Assembly (NCBI GenBank): GCA_024278555.1
Contig: JAJRSX010000177.1
Coordinates: 1-10,660, forward strand
DNA: 10,660 nucleotides
Direction: 5' to 3'
Source of the DNA: a bacterium
Lineage (GTDB): Bacteria; CG2-30-53-67; CG2-30-70-394
In this document: one piece after another, positions 1-5,730 of the stretch
Position numbering within the stretch: the first letter of the stretch is position 1
Layout: every line of letters starts with the position of its first letter
The notes under the pieces: generated by a model
The model's database searches: none
The model's input: only the letters and a program-made list of their open reading frames with translations
Told to the model about the DNA's origin: nothing
Program-made: the position numbers and the translations under genes

Positions 1-533
1 CGCCACAGAGATAGCAGCCCCCGCGCGGGTCGGACCCCAACGTGCAGCGAGCCTCGAATGGACCTGGTGTCCTGCTCAGACTGCGGATGGAAGCCTGGTG
101 GAAGGAGGCTGAGCCGGGAGGACCGAGTTCTGGGGACCGTGACTCGCCTCCCTTCGTGGAGGCGCGTGGTGCCCTTCGTGGCCCCCCCGGCTGGGCGGCA
201 ACCCGAGCCGGGGAGATCCCCGCGCCGCCCCTGCCTGGGATCACTCTTGGCCTCCTCGAGTGCCCCCAGCGCCGTTAAGGCCCGCACTATCCCAAGGGGA
301 TCACCGATGACGCCATCCCCCCCCTTCGCCTCTCCCTCTGCGTCTTGGCGTCTCTGCGCGAGGTCCGCCTTCCAGGCATGCACACCTTTTTCGTGCATTT
401 GCCCGCGACGCCGGTACCTCCTGGTTCACCCTGTGGGCGAAGAGCCCACGCCCCTCGAATCCCCCGATCTTTCTGATCCTTCAGGTCCCCTGCACCCTGC
501 GCGGGGATTGGAGCCGACGAGCTAGGGGCAGTC
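1..533. other. Gene-free stretch upstream of the REP cluster
   Basis: I find no credible gene here. The open frames are short, proline- and arginine-rich and antisense-like, with no family motif. The stretch holds a strong hairpin at 185-213 (CCCCGGCT then GGG, loop, CCC, one bulged G, AGCCGGGG). An alternative partner for the same CGGGG lies at 218-222. An inverted class-A dispersed repeat sits near 325-377. A 6-bp hairpin occurs at 378-398 (ATGCAC / GTGCAT). The first bases (CCACAGAGAT) resemble the tail of another repeat copy cut by the window edge. Confidence 0.6.
325..377 (-). repeat. Class-A dispersed repeat, inverted copy
   Basis: Read on the - strand, this begins with a header close to CTGGAAGGCGGACCTCGCGC. 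It then runs into about 9-nt periodic units (CGCAGAGA, CGCCAAGA, CGCAGAGG). The same header-plus-periodic-tail layout recurs near 3294, 3451 (inverted), 5367, 8801 and 10502. This copy is one of the more diverged. It is non-coding, and its function is unknown. Confidence 0.6.
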
Positions 534-645
534 GGTAGGAGCGGGTTGCACCCGCGACACCGGCCCTCCGGGCCGGCCGCGCCTGCGGTGCGGATCGGGG
601 GTGCAACCCCCTCCTACCCGAGCCGTGAGTTCCGGCTCCTACCCC
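534..645. repeat. REPIN-like cluster of three REP palindromes
   Basis: Two 24-nt arms face each other at 534-557 and 595-618. Each begins (outer side) with GGTAGGAG and contains its own hairpin: GCGGGT-TGC-ACCCGC at 541-555 and GGGGGT-GCA-ACCCCC at 597-611. After reverse-complementing, the arms differ at two positions only, and those two positions pair with each other inside each hairpin. Between the arms lies CCGGCCC-TCC-GGGCCGG (560-576). A third, degenerate unit (GAGCCG / CGGCTC, 620-638, followed by CTACCCC) sits next to it. The doublet resembles REPINs, which in other bacteria are mobilised by REP-associated tyrosine transposases. No such transposase gene is in this window. Confidence 0.75.
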
Positions 646-672
646 GATCCGCGGCGGTCTACACTGCCGCCC

Positions 673-1305
673 ATGGTCGCCGTTGCCCTCATCGACACGA
701 GCCGCGCGCCGGCGTGGGTAGGGGTGGCGGTGGGCGATACGCGGCAGGTGGCGGAGCTGGCCGGCGGGCGACGGGCCGGGGATAGCCTCCTCTCGACCCT
801 CATGGGGCTCGTCGCCGAGGTCGGCCGCGACTTGTCTGGCCTCGATGGCTTGGTGGTGGTGCGCGGTCCCGGCTCCTTTACCGGCCTGCGCGCCGGGGTC
901 GCGGCGGCCCAGGGGGTGGGTCGTGCCGCCGGTGTCGCCCTGGTCGGGGTGAGCGGCCTGGAGCTCGCCGCCCGCGCTGCGGGCGGGGCGGCGGGCGACT
1001 GGCTCCTCCCCCTCGGTGCGGGCCGCCACGGCCGCCTCTACGGCTGCCTCTATCGTGTCGACGACCAGCAGATCCCCCGTGCGGAGGGAGTGGTGGCGGA
1101 GCAGGAGATGGCGGCGTGGCAAGAGGCGGCGCCCGCCGGTTGCCGCCTGCTCCTCGGCGGCGGCGCCGTCGAGGCGCTCGCCGCCCTCCCGTGCCCCGGC
1201 CGCGCGGCACGTCTGGCGGCGGCGTGGCACCTGGTGGCGGCAGGGGCCCCGGCCACCCCGCCGGCGGCGTTGCAGCCGCTGTACGTGCGCGACTGGATGG
1301 GGTGA
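673..1305 (+). CDS. tsaB: TsaB, tRNA t6A37 biosynthesis subunit
   Basis: This protein of about 210 residues belongs to the TsaB/YeaZ family of ASKHA-fold proteins. In the family, TsaB acts as scaffold for TsaD in the TsaBDE complex, which with TsaC makes N6-threonylcarbamoyladenosine at position 37 of ANN-decoding tRNAs. The N-terminus (VALIDTS, residues 4-10) is the family's first strand. GPGSFTGLR (65-73) is its signature loop, and the C-terminal PLYVRDWMG matches the usual ending. The histidine often seen in an HSExLLP segment is absent (GDSLL here). The protein is slightly shorter than E. coli TsaB (231 aa). I chose ATG 673 because a longer in-frame start at 601 would add 24 unrelated residues. 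No Shine-Dalgarno is visible; TACACT seven bases before the ATG could be a -10 box for a leaderless message. No other tsa gene is in the window. Confidence 0.9.
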   Translation: MVAVALIDTSRAPAWVGVAVGDTRQVAELAGGRRAGDSLLSTLMGLVAEVGRDLSGLDGLVVVRGPGSFTGLRAGVAAAQGVGRAAGVALVGVSGLELAARAAGGAAGDWLLPLGAGRHGRLYGCLYRVDDQQIPRAEGVVAEQEMAAWQEAAPAGCRLLLGGGAVEALAALPCPGRAARLAAAWHLVAAGAPATPPAALQPLYVRDWMG

Positions 1306-1340
1306 GGCGGGGGCCGACGATCCAGGGTCTGGATTCCTGT

Positions 1341-1370
1341 TTGACCCCCTTCGATAGGGGTCGCTAGTAT
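1341..1370 (+). promoter_or_regulatory. Sigma70-type promoter for ihfA
   Basis: TTGACC (1341-1346) and TAGTAT (1365-1370) are separated by 18 bases, giving a predicted transcription start near 1377, about 36 bases before the ihfA ATG. The spacer and -35 box carry a perfect inverted repeat, GACCCC (1343-1348) and GGGGTC (1357-1362) with an 8-base gap. Its position would suit an operator, or it may be a small tsaB hairpin. Confidence 0.7.
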
Positions 1371-1412
1371 CTCACCCGAACCTTTGGAGGAGGCTGAGGT
1401 GGGGGGACAACG

Positions 1413-1715
1413 ATGACCAAGGCAGATCTGGTGGAGCTGGTCTACGAACGGATCGGTTTCTCCAAGAAAGAGGCGGCCCTCGCGGTGGAGACGGTGCTGG
1501 AGTCGATCCGCACCTCGCTCATCGAAGGCGAGATGGTGAAGATTGTCGGCTTTGGAAACTTCGTGGTGCGCCACAAGGAGGCGCGCAAGGGGCGTAACCC
1601 GAAGACCGGTGAAGAGGTGATGATCACCCCGCGCGAGGTGGTGACCTTCAAGCCGAGCCAGGTGTTGAAGAACGCGGTCCAGGATGGGGCGGCGGGTCCG
1701 GACGTTGAGGCGTAG
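1413..1715 (+). CDS. ihfA: Integration host factor subunit alpha
   Basis: This 100-residue protein is of the HU/IHF family, alpha type. With IHF-beta it binds specific sites in the minor groove and bends DNA sharply, serving recombination, replication and transcription. GFGNF (46-50) and GRNPKTGEEV (60-69) are the family signature; Pro63 in the beta-arm matches the DNA-intercalating proline. VVTFKPSQVLK (76-86) matches the C-terminal helix region of IHF-alpha (VVTFRPGQKLK in E. coli). The length is normal. A G-rich run (GGTGGGGGGA) sits just upstream of the ATG as a possible ribosome-binding site, and a good promoter lies at 1341-1370. A MerR-family gene follows after 36 bases, probably in the same transcript. 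That ihfA-merR order is one I know from deltaproteobacteria, usually downstream of pheST, which is not present here. Confidence 0.95.
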   Translation: MTKADLVELVYERIGFSKKEAALAVETVLESIRTSLIEGEMVKIVGFGNFVVRHKEARKGRNPKTGEEVMITPREVVTFKPSQVLKNAVQDGAAGPDVEA

Positions 1716-1751
1716 CGCGACGGGGGCGGGGGAAAAGGGCAGGGGGCGGCG

Positions 1752-2150
1752 GTGGGGCACCAAGACGGCAGAGATCGAGGGGCGGCCGCGGCCACCACAC
1801 CGCACGGGGTGGAGATCCCCGACAAGTTCTTCTTCAAGATCGGCGAGGTTGCCAAGCTCACCGAGCTTCCGCCGCATGTGCTGCGCTACTGGGAGACCGA
1901 GTTCTCCGAGCTCGCGCCGCGCAAGCACGGCAACGGCCAGCGCATCTACCGGCGCAGAGAGATCGAGCTGATCCTCGAGATCCGTGACCTCCTCCACCGC
2001 CAGCGGTTCACCATCGAGGGGGCGCGCAAGGAGCTGCGTCGCCGCCGGTTCAACCGAGAGGCGGTTCAGCGCCCCGACCACTGGCATCTCCTCCACGAGC
2101 TACGCAAAGAGGTGGACGGGCTGCTTGCAATGTTGGAGGGGGATGGCTAG
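1752..2150 (+). CDS. Small MerR-family transcriptional regulator
   Basis: This protein of about 132 residues has an N-terminal MerR-type winged helix-turn-helix. FFKIGEVAKLTELPPHVLRYWETEF (roughly residues 27-51) carries the family's IGEVAKLT and LRYWE motifs, and GQRIYRRREIELILEIRDLL (62-81) is the wing plus following helix. The rest (about 82-132) is a charged helical region that could dimerise. There is no cysteine-rich metal site or obvious ligand domain, so the signal is unknown. It follows ihfA by 36 bases and is probably co-transcribed. The start is GTG 1752, with AGGGGG five bases upstream. A GTG at 1809, close to the IPDKFF sequence where relatives begin, is a possible alternative. 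The -10 of a possible tRNA promoter overlaps the stop codon. It resembles the uncharacterised MerR proteins found next to ihfA in deltaproteobacteria. Confidence 0.85.
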   Translation: MGHQDGRDRGAAAATTPHGVEIPDKFFFKIGEVAKLTELPPHVLRYWETEFSELAPRKHGNGQRIYRRREIELILEIRDLLHRQRFTIEGARKELRRRRFNREAVQRPDHWHLLHELRKEVDGLLAMLEGDG

Positions 2151-2153
2151 CGT
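2125..2153 (+). promoter_or_regulatory. Possible promoter for tRNA-Pro(GGG)
   Basis: TTGCAA (2125-2130) and TAGCGT (2148-2153) are spaced by 17 bases and lie over the 3' end of the merR-like gene. The -35 is good, but the -10 keeps only the T, A and final T. The predicted start, near 2160, is about 14 bases before the mature tRNA. Read-through from ihfA-merR is the alternative. Confidence 0.4.
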
Positions 2154-2173
2154 TCCGCCCGCGAATTCGGATC

Positions 2174-2250
<77 letters not shown>

Positions 2251-2370
2251 GATCCGAGTGGGCGCCGCACCACCATCTTTCAACCCAATGGTTGCGTGCT
2301 ACCTAGGAGCCCGTTGCAGCGGCTGGCGGTCGCGCGGTGGAGCCGCGGTGTTTCCGGGGGAGGCGCGGTA

Positions 2371-3027
2371 ATGGTGGAGGGGGACGGGGTCCGTTTCTCC
2401 CAGGCGCGCCACGAGCTCGTCGAGCGGGTGCGGCGCCAGGGGGTGCGCGACCCTCGGGTCCTCGCGGCGATGGAGCGGGTACCTCGCCACCGGTTCGTCC
2501 CCGACGCCCTCGCGGTGCAGGCGTACCGCGACACCTCACTGCCGATCGGTCGCGACCAGACGATCTCCCAGCCCTCCATTGTCGCCCTGATGACCGAGGC
2601 GGCGGCGGTCACCCCTGCCGACCGGGTCCTCGAGCTCGGCACCGGCAGCGGCTACCAGACCGCCATCCTCGCCGAGCTGGCGGCGAAGGTCTTCACCATC
2701 GAGCGGATTCACACCCTGGCCACCGCCGCCCACCAGCGGCTCGACGCCCTCGGCTACACCAACATCGTCTTTCGTATCGCCGACGGCACCTTCGGCTGGG
2801 CGGAGCACGCCCCGTACCAGGCGATCATGGTGGCCGCCGCCGCCCCGGAGGTCCCGGCGCCCCTGGTGGCGCAGCTCGATGTGGGGGGGCGGCTGGTGAT
2901 GCCGGTGGGGAGCGGCGACGTGCAGGAGCTCCTCCTCGTGCGCCGTACCCGCGAGGGGTTGGAGCGCCGGCGGCTCCTGCCGTGCCGCTTCGTCAAGCTC
3001 ATCGGCCGCCACGGGTGGAGCGGGTGA
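2371..3027 (+). CDS. pcm: Protein-L-isoaspartate O-methyltransferase
   Basis: This protein of about 218 residues is of the PCMT family. These enzymes use S-adenosylmethionine to methylate L-isoaspartyl residues, starting repair of age-damaged cytosolic proteins. Visible features are the family segment PLPIGRDQTISQP-like at 57-68 (SLPIGRDQTISQP), the SAM-binding motif I VLELGTGSGYQTA (86-98), DGTFGW (138-143) and FVKLIGR (207-213) near the end. The length matches the E. coli enzyme (208 aa) closely. I chose ATG 2371 because GGAGG ends seven bases upstream; an upstream in-frame start at 2296 would add 25 residues of no recognisable family. In many proteobacteria surE lies directly upstream of pcm, but here tRNA-Pro(GGG) does. 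A 12-nt GC palindrome (3032-3043) and a 7-bp hairpin with TTT loop (3065-3081) follow the gene without a T tract. Confidence 0.95.
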   Translation: MVEGDGVRFSQARHELVERVRRQGVRDPRVLAAMERVPRHRFVPDALAVQAYRDTSLPIGRDQTISQPSIVALMTEAAAVTPADRVLELGTGSGYQTAILAELAAKVFTIERIHTLATAAHQRLDALGYTNIVFRIADGTFGWAEHAPYQAIMVAAAAPEVPAPLVAQLDVGGRLVMPVGSGDVQELLLVRRTREGLERRRLLPCRFVKLIGRHGWSG

Positions 3028-3064
3028 GGCGCGGCGCGCGCCGGGGTGAAGGGTGAGGGATGGT

Positions 3065-3081
3065 GCCGGCCTTTGGCCGGC
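3065..3081 (+). terminator. GC-rich hairpin downstream of pcm
   Basis: GCCGGCC, loop TTT and GGCCGGC form a perfect 7-bp hairpin 38 bases after the pcm stop codon. No T tract follows, so intrinsic termination is doubtful. It may instead block 3' exonucleases. It resembles the CCGGCCC/GGGCCGG hairpins inside the REP elements at 560 and 5602. Confidence 0.3.
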
Positions 3082-3165
3082 GATGTTCTTGGCGGTCCGC
3101 GTTCGGGGACGGGTTGCGCCGGTCATGTGGAGAGTCGGGGCTTGCGCCCACACCGCCGCTCGGGC

Positions 3166-3610
3166 TTCGCTTGATACGCCTATCCCCTTAGCTCATGAGC
3201 GGAGAAGGGCAATCGGAAGACAGCAAAGGCTCAGGGGGAAAAGGGGATCCACCCATCAGGATCGAAGGAATCACCAGGTGGTCACGGTACCAGCCTTGAA
3301 GGCCATTTCACCACGGAGACACAGAGGGCACAGAGAACTGCAAGGGATCGTCAAGAAGGGACGACAACCGCGGACGCGGCAAACATCATGCTGTTTTCTG
3401 ATGGAGTTCTCTGTGCCCTCCGTGTCTCCGTGGTGAATTTCCCCTTCGAGGGGTTGTCCATTTCCCGATCGAGGAAAAATGAGATTTCGTACATGAAAAC
3501 GCCTCCCCCCCACGCGAGTGGATACCATGTCACTCGCCACGCTCAACCTGGCGTTCTCAGAATGAAGTACGCCGTCCGTCATGAGCTAAGGGGATAGGCA
3601 GTTCGCTTGA
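3166..3610. mobile_element. MITE-like non-autonomous element with 9-bp direct repeats
   Basis: Perfect 21-bp inverted repeats (GCCTATCCCC...GCTCATGA) lie at 3178-3198 and 3579-3599, enclosing about 380 bases with no credible gene. The 9-mer TTCGCTTGA occurs just outside each end (3166-3174 and 3602-3610), as expected for a target-site duplication. Three bases (left) and two bases (right) lie between the 9-mers and the perfect repeats. Inside sits a second inverted repeat of 33 bp (3307-3339 and 3405-3437, one mismatch, 65-base loop) and a 7-bp hairpin GCGAGTG/CACTCGC (3514-3537). The element separates pcm from yqaA. Open frames across it translate to the DTEGTEN-like strings that recur wherever this kind of repeat occurs, and I regard them as spurious. 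The mobilising transposase is unknown. Confidence 0.7.
3294..3451. repeat. Class-A dispersed repeat, palindromic pair
   Basis: Two class-A copies face each other. The + copy has header CCTTGAAGGCCATTTCACC from 3294 and periodic tail to 3339. The - copy reads from 3451, with header CCTCGAAGGGGAAATTCACC, to 3405. The 33-base arms differ at one position. The 107 bases 3294-3400 (left arm plus most of the loop) recur directly at 5367-5473 with about seven mismatches by my count. Confidence 0.85.
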
Positions 3611-3713
3611 AAGAAGAGACACCGTTCCCGCTGACCGCTGACCATCATTGCTATTTCCGGCCCGCCGGGCCGCGCCCCCCCTCACCCCCCATCCCCGCGT
3701 GTAGCGCGCCGCC

Positions 3714-4292
3714 ATGCTCACCGATCTCACCCAATGGATGGTCCACTGGGCCTCGACCCCCGAGGCGACCTGGGCGCTCTTCTTGCTCGCGGTGGCCGAG
3801 TCCTCCTTCTTCCCTCTGCCGGTCGACGTCTTGCTCATCGCCATGGGGCTGATTACCCCGGCGGCGGGGATTTGGTACGGGGTGGTTGCCACCGTCGGCT
3901 CGGTGGCCGGGGCGGTGATCGGCTACTGGATCGGCCAGTGGGGCGGCCGGCCGCTCCTGGAGCGGTGGGTCTCCCCCGAGCGGATCGCCAAGGTGGAGGC
4001 GACCTTCCTGCGCTACGAGGCGTGGGCAATCGCGGTCGCCGGCTTCACCCCGATCCCATACAAGGTCTTCACCATCGCCGCCGGGATCTTCCGCGCCACC
4101 CTGTGGAAGCTCATCGCGGTCTCCTTTCTCAGCCGTGGTGCCCGCTTCGTCGGCGAGGGTCTCCTCTTCTACCTTTACGGCGAATCGATCGCCGCATTCA
4201 TCCGCCGCGACTTCAACACCATCACCGTGGTCCTTGTCGTTTTGCTTGCGGTCGGGGCGTATGTTATACACCGCCGCTCGCGCGCGGCCTGA
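3714..4292 (+). CDS. YqaA-type DedA/VTT-domain membrane protein
   Basis: This 192-residue integral membrane protein is of the DedA/VTT superfamily, YqaA branch. Relatives in the superfamily are linked to membrane lipid and polyprenyl-phosphate transport; the exact substrate of YqaA proteins is not established. Hydrophobic segments run at about 17-48, 53-76, 103-128, 131-155 and 168-187. The acidic motif [13 protein letters not shown] (27-38, Glu29 and Asp38) and the re-entrant signature [17 protein letters not shown] (110-126) followed by SRGARF (140-145) are clear. The start is ATG 3714; no ribosome-binding site is visible, and TAGCGC lies six bases upstream. Its stop codon TGA forms the loop of an 8-bp hairpin, and a good tRNA promoter lies inside its last 50 bases. 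It commonly sits near pcm in deltaproteobacteria, which fits this neighbourhood. Confidence 0.88.
   Translation: MLTDLTQWMVHWASTPEATWALFLLAVAESSFFPLPVDVLLIAMGLITPAAGIWYGVVATVGSVAGAVIGYWIGQWGGRPLLERWVSPERIAKVEATFLRYEAWAIAVAGFTPIPYKVFTIAAGIFRATLWKLIAVSFLSRGARFVGEGLLFYLYGESIAAFIRRDFNTITVVLVVLLAVGAYVIHRRSRAA
4242..4270 (+). promoter_or_regulatory. Sigma70-type promoter for tRNA-Pro(CGG), inside yqaA
   Basis: TTGCTT (4242-4247) and TATACA (4265-4270) are separated by 17 bases, with TGT directly before the -10 as an extended element. The predicted start is near 4277, within the last codons of the yqaA-like gene and about 36 bases before the tRNA. Both the stop-codon hairpin and the complementary leader arm would be in the transcript. 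Confidence 0.65.
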
Positions 4293-4297
4293 GGCCG

Positions 4298-4300
<3 letters not shown>
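4282..4300 (+). terminator. Perfect 8-bp hairpin with the yqaA stop codon as loop
   Basis: GCGCGGCC and GGCCGCGC flank TGA (4290-4292), the stop codon of the DedA-like gene. There is no T tract. The hairpin may be an mRNA 3' end stabiliser or a pause site. Its last three bases (4298-4300) are also the outermost three bases of the leader arm that pairs with the tRNA trailer at 4400-4414, so full formation of both is mutually exclusive at those bases. Confidence 0.45.
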
Positions 4301-4414
<114 letters not shown>

Positions 4415-4442
4415 AGTGCGGCGGGGTAAACTCGGCGGACCT

Positions 4443-4511
4443 ATGGACAGGGTGCGACACAAATATCGCCAGGAGGCCGATGACGCGCGAACCGCGTGGC
4501 GAGGCCGCTAG
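4443..4511 (+). CDS. Possible 22-codon upstream ORF overlapping the TPR gene start
   Basis: A small frame starts at ATG 4443 (MDRVRHKYRQE...) and ends at TAG 4509-4511. The last G of the stop is the first base of GTG 4511, the preferred start of the TPR gene, so the two could be translationally coupled. TAAACT ten bases before the ATG could be a -10 box. AGGAGG lies inside the frame at 4471-4476, three bases before an out-of-frame ATG at 4480. The peptide has no recognisable family. It could also be chance, or a sign that the true start of the TPR gene is disrupted. Confidence 0.25.
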   Translation: MDRVRHKYRQEADDARTAWRGR

Positions 4512-5251
4512 TGAAGTGGCTGCCCCTGCACTGGTTTGCCGCCGTTGCCCTCGGCATCGTCCTGCTGGTGATCACCATGGTGGTCTACCAGTCGATGGAG
4601 GGGACGGTCCCCTTCGAGCGTGCCGTGCCGGCGGAGCGGGAGACGGCCCAACCCTTTGCCCTGCGCCCCCAGCCCCCCTCGACCTCGCGCTCGGCACCGG
4701 CGACGGAGGAGCGCACCGCGCCCGTTGCCCTGCCCGACCGTAGCGGCCACTACCTGTCGATGCTCGTCGATCGGCTCGACGAGGCGCGCTCACGCGACCC
4801 GGCGCGGGTGGAGCGCGACCTCGAACGCCTTGCCCGCCTCGACGCCCCGGACGCGCGGATCTACCGCTGGCTCGGCGCCATCGCCCACCGGCGCGGCGAC
4901 GAGCTCGCCGCCACCGCCCACTTCGAGCACGCCGTGCGCCTCGCCCCGGGGGAGGCAGCCGACCTCTTCAACCTCGCCACCCTCTACCTCCTGCAGGAGC
5001 GCTACCCGGAGGCGATCCGCACCTTCGACCGGGTCATCCACCTGCAGCCGCCCTTCCTCGACGACACCTACGCCTACCTCGGCTACTGCCTCGACCAGAT
5101 GGGCGCCATCGAGGAGGCCCGCCGCGCCTGGCAGACCGCCCTCGACCTCGACCCGAACAACGCGGTGGCACGCCGCTACCTCGGTGGCGGGGAGGCGGCC
5201 GTGGCCCCCCCGCCGTCACTGCGGCCGCCGCCATCGCCGACAGCGCGGTGA
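4511..5251 (+). CDS. Membrane-anchored TPR-repeat protein, unknown function
   Basis: This protein of about 246 residues has one N-terminal membrane segment (about 7-26, WFAAVALGIVLLVITMVVY) and a proline/alanine-rich linker (about 30-78). A helical region follows, with about three tetratricopeptide repeats near 115-148, 149-182 and 186-219. The typical pattern is visible in YRWLGAIAHRRGDELAATAHFEHAVRLAP, LFNLATLYLLQERYPEAIRTFDRVI and YAYLGYCLDQMGAIEEARRAWQTALDLDPN, with a proline-rich tail. It is likely an inner-membrane protein with a periplasmic protein-binding domain; the partner is unknown. I prefer GTG 4511 because CGAGG lies six bases upstream. GTG 4496 would add five residues but has no good ribosome-binding site. 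No named family is recognised. It follows tRNA-Pro(CGG) by about 120 bases and may share its promoter. Confidence 0.8.
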   Translation: MKWLPLHWFAAVALGIVLLVITMVVYQSMEGTVPFERAVPAERETAQPFALRPQPPSTSRSAPATEERTAPVALPDRSGHYLSMLVDRLDEARSRDPARVERDLERLARLDAPDARIYRWLGAIAHRRGDELAATAHFEHAVRLAPGEAADLFNLATLYLLQERYPEAIRTFDRVIHLQPPFLDDTYAYLGYCLDQMGAIEEARRAWQTALDLDPNNAVARRYLGGGEAAVAPPPSLRPPPSPTAR

Positions 5252-5305
5252 TCACAAGGGGAGGCCTGAATACCGTTCAGGGGTAGGGGGCTCGGGGGGG
5301 CAATA

Positions 5306-5334
5306 CCACGAAAACCACGAAGAACACGAAGAGG
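5306..5334 (+). repeat. Class-B periodic repeat (CCACGAA type)
   Basis: Three consecutive units of about 9 bases (CCACGAAAA, CCACGAAGA, ACACGAAGA) match the layout of the CCACGGAA copies at 8913-8941 and 10622-10650. It is preceded by GGGGGGGCAATA, comparable with GGGGGAATG before the 8913 copy. Non-coding. Confidence 0.65.
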
Positions 5335-5366
5335 GTCGGCGGAAATAGCCCCGAGCCTTCCGCCGT

Positions 5367-5484
5367 CCTTGAAGGCCATTTCACCACGCAGACACAGAGG
5401 GCACAGAGAACTGCAAGGGATCATCAAGGAGGGACGACCACCGCGGAGGCTGCCAACATCATGCTGTTTTCTGCAACCGTGGTG
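5367..5484 (+). repeat. Class-A repeat copy with deleted right arm
   Basis: Bases 5367-5473 repeat 3294-3400 at the same length with about seven substitutions. After the shared TTTTCTG, the right arm present at 3405-3437 is nearly all missing; only CCGTGGTG (5477-5484) of it appears to remain. This suggests an internal deletion. The 21-bp ends of the MITE-like element at 3178-3599 are absent here. Confidence 0.8.
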
Positions 5485-5582
5485 GAGGATTGATCTATCT
5501 CATTGGGAATGGAGCCCTGCAATGAGTCTGGCCGAGAGGCCTTCGCGCCGTTTTACCTACTGCTGGAGCTCTTTGACGCCGA

Positions 5583-5644
5583 GCCGGCGCCGCGGCGCCG
5601 GCCGGCCCTGTGGGCCGGGGTCGGGGGTGCAACCCCCTCCTACC
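5583..5644. repeat. REP unit with GC palindrome
   Basis: A 20-bp perfect palindrome (5583-5602, centre 5592/5593) and a hairpin CCGGCCC-TGT-GGGCCGG (5602-5618) precede a 24-nt REP arm (5621-5644). That arm is identical to the right arm of the doublet at 595-618 and has the internal hairpin GGGGGT-GCA-ACCCCC. The CCGGCCC/GGGCCGG hairpin is also shared with the first locus (560-576). No facing second arm is seen. Confidence 0.75.
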
Positions 5645-5730
5645 GCAAGACGCCGAGGACCGCGGACGAGGAGATGGTCCGCAGAGTCGATTCGTTGTGC
5701 AGGTAGCAAACGGGTGGCGCCAAACCCGGG

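Larger units (their letters stand above)
5252..5730. other. Repeat-filled gap between the TPR gene and murI
   Basis: I see no gene here. From left to right the stretch contains a small hairpin after the TPR stop (CCTGAA/TTCAGG, 5265-5281, no T tract), a class-B periodic repeat (5306-5334), a class-A repeat copy (5367-5473), an inverted pair CTCATT/AATGAG (5499-5526), and a 20-bp perfect GC palindrome, a 7-bp hairpin and a solitary REP unit (5583-5644). The genes on either side converge, so this is a 3'-3' intergenic region. Confidence 0.6.

Noticed and set aside
60-540. Riboswitch in the left gene-free region
   Set aside because: I compared it by eye with cobalamin and similar consensus cores and found no match; there is also no suitable downstream gene.
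1050-2096. Long - strand frame (348 codons) opposite tsaB, ihfA and the merR-like gene
   Set aside because: It lies antisense to three well-supported genes, has no family motif, and long shadow frames are expected in GC-rich DNA.
2296-2370. Remnant of surE or N-terminal extension of pcm
   Set aside because: The in-frame extension has no similarity I recognise, and GGAGG places the start at 2371.
3271-3582. Frames inside the MITE-like element, with HHGDTEGTEN and CPLCLRGEM strings
   Set aside because: These strings are the translation of the dispersed CACAGAGG-type repeat and recur at 5176-5427; I treat them as spurious.
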